DNA from: Amycolatopsis kentuckyensis
GTDB taxonomy: Bacteria > Actinomycetota > Actinomycetes > Mycobacteriales > Pseudonocardiaceae
Reading direction: 5' to 3'
DNA: 46,654 nt
NCBI RefSeq assembly: GCF_002155975.1
Contig: NZ_MUMI01000283.1
Coordinates: forward strand, 1 to 46,654
The notes under the pieces were generated by a model. The model saw only the letters and a program-made list of their open reading frames with translations. It had not been told where the DNA came from and ran no database searches. Shown here one piece after another: positions 17,259-24,412 of the stretch; within the stretch, counting starts at the first letter, position 1, and each line of letters starts with the position of its first letter. A program made the position numbers and the translations under genes.

Positions 17259-18088
17259 GCGGTGGCGAGCAGCGCGGCGACGCTCGGCTTGTGCTCGTCG
17301 CGCCGCCGCCACGTCATGGTGACGTCGGTGGCCGCCCCGGCCAGGGGAACGGCGCTCACTCCATCGCCGGCGACGAGGGCGGGCACGAGCCCGCACCCCA
17401 GGCCGGCGGCCACGCACCGCACGAGGGCGGCGAGGCTGCCGACCTCCGCCTCGACGACGGGACCGTCGATCCGGTCCAGCATCTCCCGGAAGCCGCAGCC
17501 TTGCGGCGTCGCGAGGAAGCCGACGTCGTCGAGGTCGCCGGGCCGGAGTTCTTCCTTCCGGGCCAGGGAATGCCCCGGCGGGACGATGACGACGAGTGGC
17601 TCGGTGCCCAGCGACGCACTGGCGAGCGCCGGGTCGGCGGGCGCGTCGCCGAAGGTGAAGCAAACGTCCATTTCGGACCGTTGCACGGCCTGGTAGAGCT
17701 CCCCTCGGCTGCCCTCCCGGAGCGTGACCCGCACGCGCGGCCACCGCGTCCGGTATTCGCCGAAGAGGGCCGGAATCCGGTGCGCACACAGGGTTTCCAG
17801 CGCGCCGATGGTCAGGTCGCCTTCGGGTTCGCCGCGCTCCTCGTCGACCGCGGCCCGGGCTTCCTCGACGAGCTCGAGCACTTGGTCCGCGTAGCCGACG
17901 AGCCGTTCCCCGGCGCCGGTGAGCCGCAGCCGCCGCCCGCGTTCGAACAGCTTCGAGCCGAGCTCCGCTTCCAGGGCCTGGATCTGCTCGGTGACACTGG
18001 ACTGCGCGTAGTGCAGCTCGGCCGCGGCGCGGGTGAAGTTGAGCGTCCGCGCGACGACGCGGAAGGTGCGCAGGTGGCGCAGTTCCAT
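17186..18088 (-). CDS. LysR-family transcriptional regulator
   Basis: 300 residues. N-terminal helix-turn-helix MELRHLRTFRVVARTLNFTRAA...SSVTEQIQALE (1-50), then a periplasmic-binding-protein-like effector domain (about 90-285). Start MELRHL at 18088 preferred; MGDAMELRHL from 18100 is possible. Divergent from an MFS exporter with an inverted repeat in the gap, so it probably controls that exporter. The 3' 73 bp lie inside the convergent aldo/keto reductase gene; the overlapping end (SSGSSRVKAGAIDS) is probably a non-essential tail. Confidence 0.93.
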   Translation of the reverse strand: MELRHLRTFRVVARTLNFTRAAAELHYAQSSVTEQIQALEAELGSKLFERGRRLRLTGAGERLVGYADQVLELVEEARAAVDEERGEPEGDLTIGALETLCAHRIPALFGEYRTRWPRVRVTLREGSRGELYQAVQRSEMDVCFTFGDAPADPALASASLGTEPLVVIVPPGHSLARKEELRPGDLDDVGFLATPQGCGFREMLDRIDGPVVEAEVGSLAALVRCVAAGLGCGLVPALVAGDGVSAVPLAGAATDVTMTWRRRDEHKPSVAALLATAYALSSTESSSSGSSRVKAGAIDS

Positions 18089-18098
18089 GGCATCCCCC

Positions 18099-18113
18099 AT
18101 CGGTCTTCCCGAT
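18099..18113. promoter_or_regulatory. LysR box ATCGG-N5-CCGAT
   Basis: Perfect inverted repeat ATCGG TCTTC CCGAT, which contains the LysR consensus T-N11-A (T at 18100, A at 18112). Sits at the start of the lysR gene and about 60 bp upstream of the exporter, as expected for an autoregulatory and activating site. Confidence 0.65.
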
Positions 18114-18170
18114 ACCCGCCATCGTAACTCCCTGCTTCCGCCGGTGTCACCGAGCGTCCAGGCTTCCGGT

Positions 18171-19445
18171 GTGGCAAGACTTCTCACCGGCCTTTCCCTT
18201 GGCTACTTCCTGGTCATGCTGGACACGACGATCGTGACGGTCGCGCTTCCGGCCCTTTCGCCGTCTTTGTCGGCACAGCAATGGATTTCGAACGGCTACA
18301 CGCTGACGTTCGCGGCGTTCCTCCTCACCGCGGGGGCGTGGTCGGACCGCTTCGGCGCCCGTCGGGTGTTCACCGTCGGTCTCACCGCGTTCGCGGTGCT
18401 GTCCGGTTTGTCGGCGCTGTCGGTCTCGACGCCGATGCTGATCGCACTCCGGGCTTTGCTCGGCGTGGCCGGTGCGCTGCTGGTCCCTTCGTCGTTGTCG
18501 CTGATCGCGGCGGCCTGCCCGGTGCCGTCCGCGCGGGCGAAGGCGATGGGCGTGTGGGCCGCGGTGAGCGGGACCGGCCTGGTGGCGGGCCCGGTGCTGG
18601 GCGGCCTCCTGACCGAGGCGTTCGGCTGGCGGGCGATCTTCCTGGTCAACGTCCCGGTGGCCCTGGTCGCGCTGGTCCTGTCCCGCTCGGCGCCGTCGAC
18701 CCCGGCGAGGCCGGGCCGGTTCGACCTCGTGGGCCAGGCGTCGGCCGTGGTCGCTTTGTCGACACTGACGTACGCGCTGATCGAGCGGTCCTGGGCTGCC
18801 CTGCTGCTCGCCGTCGCCGCGGCCGCGGTGTTCGTGCGGTCCCAGCGGCACCCGGAGGCGATGCTCCCGGCGCGCCTGTTCCGCGGCCGCGCGTTCCCGC
18901 TCGGGCTGGCGGCCGGCGCGATGGTGAACTTCGGGTTGTCCGGGGTGCTGTTCGTGCTGTCGCTGTATTTCCAGGAAAGCCGCGGTTATCCGCCGTCGGC
19001 GACCGGCCTGGCATTCCTGCCGCTGACGATCCCGACGGCGTTCAACCCGATTTTCACCGGCCGGCTGGTGGCTCGTACCGGCCCGCGAATTCCGGCGGTT
19101 TCGGGCTTCGCGCTGATGTCCGGGGGCACCCTGCTCCAGGCGTGCACGACGCCGGCGGCCCTGTCGGTGGTCGCGCTGGCCGTGCTGGGTTTCGGAGTTT
19201 CGCTGGCCATCCCGTCGCTGCTGGCGATGGTGGTCGCCGCGGCTCCCCCGGAGCTGACCGGCGTCGCGGGCGGCGCGTTGAACGCGTCCCGCCAGGCGGG
19301 TGCGGCCCTCGGGGTGGCCATCCTGGGTGCCCTGCTGACCGCGACGACGACCTCGATCGCGCTGGGCACGGCCGCGGGCGTGCTCCTGGCCGGAGCGCTG
19401 ACTGTTTCCTATTCGTTTATGAAACAGGAAACCCCTTGTCGCTGA
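18171..19445 (+). CDS. MFS drug/metabolite exporter (DHA2-like)
   Basis: 424 residues, about 12 to 14 membrane helices. MLDTTIVTVALPALS in helix 1 is the DHA2 (EmrB/QacA) signature, GAWSDRFGARRVF is the MFS loop 2-3 motif A, and GTGLVAGPVLGGLL is motif C of exporters. Shorter than the usual 470-500 residues. GTG 18171 chosen; GTG 18144 is an alternative with extra hydrophilic residues. Likely proton-driven efflux of a toxic compound controlled by the divergent LysR. Confidence 0.9.
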   Translation: MARLLTGLSLGYFLVMLDTTIVTVALPALSPSLSAQQWISNGYTLTFAAFLLTAGAWSDRFGARRVFTVGLTAFAVLSGLSALSVSTPMLIALRALLGVAGALLVPSSLSLIAAACPVPSARAKAMGVWAAVSGTGLVAGPVLGGLLTEAFGWRAIFLVNVPVALVALVLSRSAPSTPARPGRFDLVGQASAVVALSTLTYALIERSWAALLLAVAAAAVFVRSQRHPEAMLPARLFRGRAFPLGLAAGAMVNFGLSGVLFVLSLYFQESRGYPPSATGLAFLPLTIPTAFNPIFTGRLVARTGPRIPAVSGFALMSGGTLLQACTTPAALSVVALAVLGFGVSLAIPSLLAMVVAAAPPELTGVAGGALNASRQAGAALGVAILGALLTATTTSIALGTAAGVLLAGALTVSYSFMKQETPCR

Positions 19446-19530
19446 ATGCAGTGACGCGAATCCTCGGTGGTGGGCGCCGAATTATCCGAAGCGCCTGGAT
19501 CAAATCACCATTCCCGAGGAGGGATTCGCC

Positions 19531-19704
19531 ATGTTCAAGAAGCTGGCCAAAATCGGTGGTCCGGTGTTCGCGATCTGCGCGCTGGCCGCGCTGCCGGTGA
19601 TCGGCTCCACCACCGCGTCCGCGGACGACGGCGGGGCGCCGGCCGCCGCGGTCGTCACGCCGACCCCGACGCCCACCACCGACGGCAACCCCTGGCACGG
19701 TTGA
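19531..19704 (+). CDS. Small secreted peptide, 57 residues
   Basis: ATG 19531 has a strong GAGGAGG 8 nt upstream. The peptide has a Sec signal: MFKKLAKIGG, then the hydrophobic PVFAICALAALPVIG and a likely cut after TASA. The mature part is only about 27 residues, rich in Ala/Pro/Thr (TPTPTPTT) and ending DGNPWHG. No recognised family. Its own gap upstream (19446-19530) separates it from the exporter, and a hairpin follows. The AfsR-like regulator is convergent. Could be a secreted signal or a small cell-wall-associated peptide. Third-position GC is high, supporting real coding. Confidence 0.65.
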   Translation: MFKKLAKIGGPVFAICALAALPVIGSTTASADDGGAPAAAVVTPTPTPTTDGNPWHG

Positions 19705-19713
19705 GGGATCCGG

Positions 19714-19740
19714 GCCGTGAGTGGCGCCGCCACTCACGGC
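19714..19740. terminator. Perfect 12-bp stem, 3-nt loop, bidirectional terminator
   Basis: GCCGTGAGTGGC (19714-19725), loop GCC, then the exact complement GCCACTCACGGC (19729-19740). Lies between the stops of the small secreted peptide and the convergent SARP-like regulator, touching the latter's stop codon at 19741. Confidence 0.75.
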
Positions 19741-22653
19741 TCACCGCGGGCCGCAGGCGCAGCTCAGCGCTGAACGTGCTTCGCGCACTTCGCCGGCTTC
19801 CGGCAGTTCGAGCTCGGTGAACTCGTCCTCGGCCGCGGTCCAGTGCGGGACAGCGCTTTTGTGGTCGCCCATCGCGTGCAGCGTCTCGGCGACGCCGAGG
19901 TGGGCGCGGGCCCGGTAGGCGCGGTTGCCGCTGCCGTCGGCCAGGTCCAGGGCGGACTTGCCGGCGGTGAGCGCTTCCTGGCGGGCGCCCCGGGCCAGCG
20001 CCGTCGCGCCGCGGTCGAGGTACAGCTGGGTGCGCAGGTCCGCGTCCGGCACGTTCGCCGCCACTTCCCGGGCTTTGTCGTGGTAGCGGACGGCTTCGGC
20101 GTACCGGCCGCGTTGCCGGTGCACGTTCCCGAGGTTGTTCAGCGCGTAGGCCTCGACGCAGCGATCGCCGACTTCGGCGGCGTGCCCGTGCGCCTCCGTG
20201 TAGCTGGCCAGCGCTTCGGTGAGCAAGCCGAGCCGCTCCTGCACGGAGCCGAGGTTGTTGAGCGTGTGCGCCAGGCCTTGGACGTGGCCGATCTCCCGCA
20301 GCATCCGCGCGGCGGAATCGTGCTGCCGCAACGCGACCTGGAGGTTGCCGTGGAGTTCGTTGAGGTAGCCGAGCATGCCCAGCGCGTGGGCCTCGCCCCG
20401 GCGGTCCTCGGTCTGCTCGTACTTGGCCAGCGCGGCCTCGAGGTGGGCGATCGCCTGGTCGTGCCGGCCCAGTTCCATGGTGGGGATGGCGAGCGCGCAC
20501 AGCGTCGCCGCTTCGCCGCGCGGGTCGCCGAGGCGGCGCCACTTGGGCAGCGCCCGGGCGGCGAGTTCCAGTGCCTCGGCGAGCTGCCCGCGCCGGTCGT
20601 GCGCGGTGGCCAGCCGCAGCAGCACGTGTGCCTGGCCGTAGTCGTTGCCCGCGTCCGCGGCGACGATCCGCCAGGCGAGCTCGAGCGTGCCGATCCAGTC
20701 CTCGAACTGGTTGGTCGTGTTGAAGTAGCGCCAAAGCAGCACGGCGAGGCGCCAGGTGTGCTCGGGCAGCGCGTGCGAGGCGGCGTAGCGGATGGCGGCC
20801 ACGAGGTTGTCGCGTTCGGCGACGATCCACCGCAGCCCGGCGTCGGCGTCGGCGAAGCGCGGCGTCACCGCGCAGGACCGGTCCGTCGTCGACGGCAGCT
20901 GGGCCCGGTCGAAGGGGTACGCGGCGCGGACCGCGTTGGCCAGCGTGACCAGGTAGTAGTCGAGCAGCCGCACCAGCGCGGGTTCGGGCGCCGGCTCGCT
21001 CGCGGCGAACTCCTTGAGCGGGTCGAGCATCTGGTACCGCTCGGGCGCGGCCTCCTCCAGCAGGCTCACCTCGTGGAGGTCGTCGAGCAGCTCCCGGGCC
21101 TCGGCGATGTCGCAGCCGGCCAGGGCCGCCCCGCCGACGACGTCGACGTCCGGGCCGGGCAGGCTGCCGAGCAGCCGGAACAGGGCGCGCTGCGGCTCCC
21201 CGAGCTGCCGGTAGGACACCCGGACCGCGGCGCCGCCGTCGTCCTCGCCCCACGGCCCGTTCTCTTCGAGCAGGCGCAGCAGGTGCTCCAGCGGCCACCG
21301 GTCGTGCCGCCGGAACAGCGCGGCCGCCACCCGGATCGGCATCGGCAGGTGGCCGCACCGCCGGACCACCGCGTCGACGTCGGCGGCCCGGCCGCGCAGC
21401 CGCGCCGGCCCGGCGAGCACCCGGAACAGCTCGGCCGCCTCCTCGGGCGGCAGCGGGGAGAGCCGGAGGGGCTCGCCGGTGTCGGCGTCGCCCATCCGCC
21501 GGCTGGTGATGACGGCCAGGCAGCCGTCCGCTTCGGGCAGCAGCGGCCGGATCTGCTCCGGCGAGGCGGCGTTGTCCAGCACGACGAGCGTGCGCGTGCC
21601 CCAGAGCGTCGCCTGGTAGAGCGTGACTTTGCGGCCGACGGTGGCCGGGATCTGCTCGGCGGGCACGCCGAGTTCGACCAGCAGCTCGGTGAGGGCGTCG
21701 CCGACGTCGGCCGGCTCGACGCCGGGCGTGAACCCGTTCAGCCGGGCGAGCAGCTGGCCGTCGGGGAACCGGCCGCGGAGCCGGTGGGCCGCCTCGACGA
21801 CCAGTCCGGTCTTGCCGACGCCGGGCGCACCGCTGACCCAGACCGCGCGCCGTCCGGCCGCGGCGGCCGCCTCGATCACGGCGATTTCCCCGGCCCGGCC
21901 GGTGAACCCGCCGGGCCGCGACGGCAGCGAACTGGGCGGATCGCCCTGTTCGGCGCGCGCGGCGAGCTTGCGCAACACCGGCCCGGGCGCCATCCGCAGC
22001 GCGCCGAGGGCGTCGCGGGTGCCGTGGAAGACGCGCAGGGCAGCCACCCGGTCGCCGCCGGCGAGCAGCGCGCGGATCAGCAGTTCGGCGTGCTTCTGGC
22101 TGGCCGGGTCGGCCTGGACGAGCGGCCGCAGCCGGTCGCGCGCCGAGCGGTGGTCGCCGGTCTCGAGCTCGAGTTCGGCCAGGTCACCGACGAGGTCGGG
22201 GTAGCTCTCGTCCGGCGAGATCACCTCGGGCCCGCCGACGCGGTCGATGTCGATGTCTTCGAGGAACTTCCCGCGCCACAACCCGGCGGCCTCCCGCAGC
22301 AGCGCGATCGCCCGGCGCGGGTCCTCGGCGCGGACGTCCGCGGCCTCGGCGCGCAGCCGGGTGAAGCGCATGGTGTCCAGCTGGTCCTCGCCGATCCGCA
22401 GCAGGTAGCCGGTCGGGGTGGTTTCGATGGTGGCGTCCCCGACGACGTCCCGCAGCCGCTTGATGTAGCTGCGCACCAGGGTGGGCTTGGCTTCGCGGTC
22501 GGCCCAGACGATTTCGGCGAGCCGGGCGGGCGTCACCGGCTTGTTGGCGTGCAGGAGCAGCACGACGAGGACGAACCGCTGCTGCTGGTCGCCCAGCGGC
22601 ACCGGCACGCCGTCGTGCCAGGCCTCCAGCGGGCCGAGCATCCGAAACTCCAC
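19741..22653 (-). CDS. AfsR-like SARP regulator: wHTH-BTAD-NB-ARC-TPR
   Basis: 970 residues. OmpR-type winged helix at about 1-95 (FRMLGPLEAWHDG, PTLVRSYIKRLRDVVG), bacterial transcriptional activation domain about 96-240, STAND/NB-ARC ATPase about 245-560 with Walker A SGAPGVGKTGL and Walker B LVVLDNA, and TPR-type repeats about 660-950 (LGMLGYLNELHGN, LNNLGSVQERLG, LNNLGNVHRQRG). AfsR-family proteins activate secondary-metabolite genes, often after kinase phosphorylation. Start GTG 22653 with GGGAGG 4 nt upstream. The TPR end could bind a peptide or a partner protein. No biosynthetic cluster is adjacent, so this is probably a pleiotropic regulator. Confidence 0.93.
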   Translation of the reverse strand: MEFRMLGPLEAWHDGVPVPLGDQQQRFVLVVLLLHANKPVTPARLAEIVWADREAKPTLVRSYIKRLRDVVGDATIETTPTGYLLRIGEDQLDTMRFTRLRAEAADVRAEDPRRAIALLREAAGLWRGKFLEDIDIDRVGGPEVISPDESYPDLVGDLAELELETGDHRSARDRLRPLVQADPASQKHAELLIRALLAGGDRVAALRVFHGTRDALGALRMAPGPVLRKLAARAEQGDPPSSLPSRPGGFTGRAGEIAVIEAAAAAGRRAVWVSGAPGVGKTGLVVEAAHRLRGRFPDGQLLARLNGFTPGVEPADVGDALTELLVELGVPAEQIPATVGRKVTLYQATLWGTRTLVVLDNAASPEQIRPLLPEADGCLAVITSRRMGDADTGEPLRLSPLPPEEAAELFRVLAGPARLRGRAADVDAVVRRCGHLPMPIRVAAALFRRHDRWPLEHLLRLLEENGPWGEDDGGAAVRVSYRQLGEPQRALFRLLGSLPGPDVDVVGGAALAGCDIAEARELLDDLHEVSLLEEAAPERYQMLDPLKEFAASEPAPEPALVRLLDYYLVTLANAVRAAYPFDRAQLPSTTDRSCAVTPRFADADAGLRWIVAERDNLVAAIRYAASHALPEHTWRLAVLLWRYFNTTNQFEDWIGTLELAWRIVAADAGNDYGQAHVLLRLATAHDRRGQLAEALELAARALPKWRRLGDPRGEAATLCALAIPTMELGRHDQAIAHLEAALAKYEQTEDRRGEAHALGMLGYLNELHGNLQVALRQHDSAARMLREIGHVQGLAHTLNNLGSVQERLGLLTEALASYTEAHGHAAEVGDRCVEAYALNNLGNVHRQRGRYAEAVRYHDKAREVAANVPDADLRTQLYLDRGATALARGARQEALTAGKSALDLADGSGNRAYRARAHLGVAETLHAMGDHKSAVPHWTAAEDEFTELELPEAGEVREARSALSCACGPR

Positions 22654-22799
22654 GCGGCCTCCCCGGCGTCAGCTTGCTGTCCTCTTTTGATGTCGCGCAA
22701 TCGGCCGTCCGGGTTTCGGAAATCCGCATTTCTTCCACGTTCGGTGCACACGGCGTTGGCACACTCCGCCGGTCGATCAGGGGTGAAGGAGAAACCGGT

Positions 22800-23450
22800 A
22801 TGGGGACCGACGTGTTGCCGTGTTACGTGGCCTGCGATGTTTCGCTGTCGATGACCGACCACATCGACGAGCTGAAGCGGGGGCTGCGCGAGTTCCGCGG
22901 CGCCGTCCACGCGGACGCCTCGCTGGCCGGCCGCGTGTTCTGCAGCGTGGTGGGCTTCGGCGAGCGGCCGCAGGAGGTCCAGTCCCTCCTCCCGATGGAC
23001 GACCTCGCCGAGCTCCCCGAGCCGGGCCCCTGCGCGGGAACGAACTTCGGCCCGCTGTTCACGTTCCTGCGCGCGGTGATCGATCGGGACGTCGCGATCC
23101 TGCAGCGCCACCGCCTGCGGGTCCACCGCCCACTGGTGTTCTTCCTGTCCGACGGCCAGCCGACGGACCCGGTGACCTGGCCTTCGGCGTTCGCGACGCT
23201 GACGGACCCCGCGTGGCCGCGCTGTCCCCGGGTGGTGACGTTCGGCCTGGGCGACGCGGACGAGGAGGCACTGGGCCGCATCGGAACGTTCCGCAGGTAC
23301 TTGAGCCGCGACGGCGTCCGCATGGGGACGGCGTTGATCGCCTCGGTGATGCACGTTCTGTCCACTTCCCGTCCACCGGCCGACCGCACCCTGTCCAAAA
23401 GGGGGTTGCCATGGAGACTCACTGAAGGAGAAGCCGGTGGAGCGCGCTGA
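22800..23450 (+). CDS. vWA-domain protein, TerY-like
   Basis: 216 residues. Single von Willebrand A domain with a complete MIDAS: DVSLS (DxSxS, near 14-18), a Thr in AGTNFGP and FFLSDGQPTD. The opening PCYVACDVSLSM and the order of motifs resemble TerY-type vWA proteins of tellurite/stress and conflict systems. ATG 22800 with GGAG upstream. Overlaps the next gene by 14 bp, so the two are coupled. Divergent from the SARP gene (146 bp). No ter genes (TerD, TerZ) are seen nearby. Role unknown; probably a metal-dependent scaffold for its partner. Confidence 0.85.
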   Translation: MGTDVLPCYVACDVSLSMTDHIDELKRGLREFRGAVHADASLAGRVFCSVVGFGERPQEVQSLLPMDDLAELPEPGPCAGTNFGPLFTFLRAVIDRDVAILQRHRLRVHRPLVFFLSDGQPTDPVTWPSAFATLTDPAWPRCPRVVTFGLGDADEEALGRIGTFRRYLSRDGVRMGTALIASVMHVLSTSRPPADRTLSKRGLPWRLTEGEAGGAR

Positions 23451-24366
23451 GCTGGTAGCGGAGCTGAAGGCGTTGCGAAAGGGCCGCGGCCTGCAGGCGA
23501 GCAGGCTTTCGGACCGGGTCGGCCCTTCGCTGCGTTCGGCGTGCGGGGTGTCGGAGTCGGACGGAATGGTGGTGATCCGCGCGAAGGTGTCCGGCCGGCT
23601 GTCGGAGCTGTCCGCCCACCTCCCGGACGACTTGCGGGCGGCGGTCTTGGCGGCCTTCGCGATCACCGCGGAGGCCCGCCTGCCGCTGTACCAGGACCGG
23701 GTCAAGTGGGCGGCCCTCCGCGTCGACCGCGATCCCCGCACGGTCCGGCGTCGCGTGGACGAGGCCATCGATCTGCTGGCGGAGCTGGCGCTGGCCCCGT
23801 CGGCCGGCGCATTGCCCGGCAACTGGCACACGGCGGCGCTGGTAGTGGCCCTGGTGATCGGGGAGTCGCGCGTGTTCGAGCAACGCCGGGTGGTCGCCGA
23901 CGAGGACGGGCTGCGTTCGCTGGAACTCCCGCTTCCCCTTTCCGCCGCGCTTGACGGGTCGGTGCTGTACGGGGGGACGCTGACGGACCCGCCCGACGGC
24001 GGCGGCTTCGTAATGGAACTGCCGCGCGCACTGTCCCGCGGCGAGTCGTGGGAGTACGCGGTGCTGTTCGACGTGGGCTCGGTCGTGAGCCCGCACCTGG
24101 TGTGCGTCCCGCAGCACCGGTGCGAGGCGTTCGACCTGAGAGTGCGGTTCGGCAAGGCGGGACCGGAGGAGGTGCTCACCCTCGACGGGGCGTTCGAGAA
24201 GGACATCGCGGACCCGGCCTACCGCGGCCGGCCACAGCCAGTGGATGCGGCGGGGGAAGTGCACCTGCGGTTCCAGCACCTCACGTCCGGCTTGGCCTAT
24301 GGACTCAGGTGGGTCGACCGGAACGCCGACGATCGTTCGAGCTCATCGAACACCAGGAAGTGGTAG
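23437..24366 (+). CDS. Uncharacterised partner of the vWA protein
   Basis: 309 residues, family not recognised. Residues 1-30 (LVAELKALRKGRGLQASRLSDRVG) look like a basic helical or helix-turn-helix segment. Residues 35-115 form an all-alpha region with VRRRVDEAIDLLAELA, typical of N-termini I have seen on actinomycete proteins of unknown function. About 150-290 is beta-rich (LPLPLSAALDGSVLYGG, EYAVLFDVGS) and ends YGLRW. GTG 23437 with GGAG 6 nt upstream; overlaps the vWA gene by 14 bp. Soluble, no signal. Could be the DNA-binding or effector half of a two-protein stress or conflict module. Confidence 0.7.
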   Translation: MERAELVAELKALRKGRGLQASRLSDRVGPSLRSACGVSESDGMVVIRAKVSGRLSELSAHLPDDLRAAVLAAFAITAEARLPLYQDRVKWAALRVDRDPRTVRRRVDEAIDLLAELALAPSAGALPGNWHTAALVVALVIGESRVFEQRRVVADEDGLRSLELPLPLSAALDGSVLYGGTLTDPPDGGGFVMELPRALSRGESWEYAVLFDVGSVVSPHLVCVPQHRCEAFDLRVRFGKAGPEEVLTLDGAFEKDIADPAYRGRPQPVDAAGEVHLRFQHLTSGLAYGLRWVDRNADDRSSSSNTRKW

Positions 24367-24412
24367 GCCCCCGTCGGTGCCGGAGGCAGCGCAAGTCCGT
24401 GCGCCTCGCCGA

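Noticed and set aside
19843..22854. Plus-strand open frame of about 1000 codons across the AfsR-like gene
   Set aside because: Shadow of the SARP-NB-ARC-TPR gene, which has consistent domains and start.
22800..23450. Tellurite-resistance operon
   Set aside because: The vWA is TerY-like but no TerD/TerZ/TerC-type neighbours are present.
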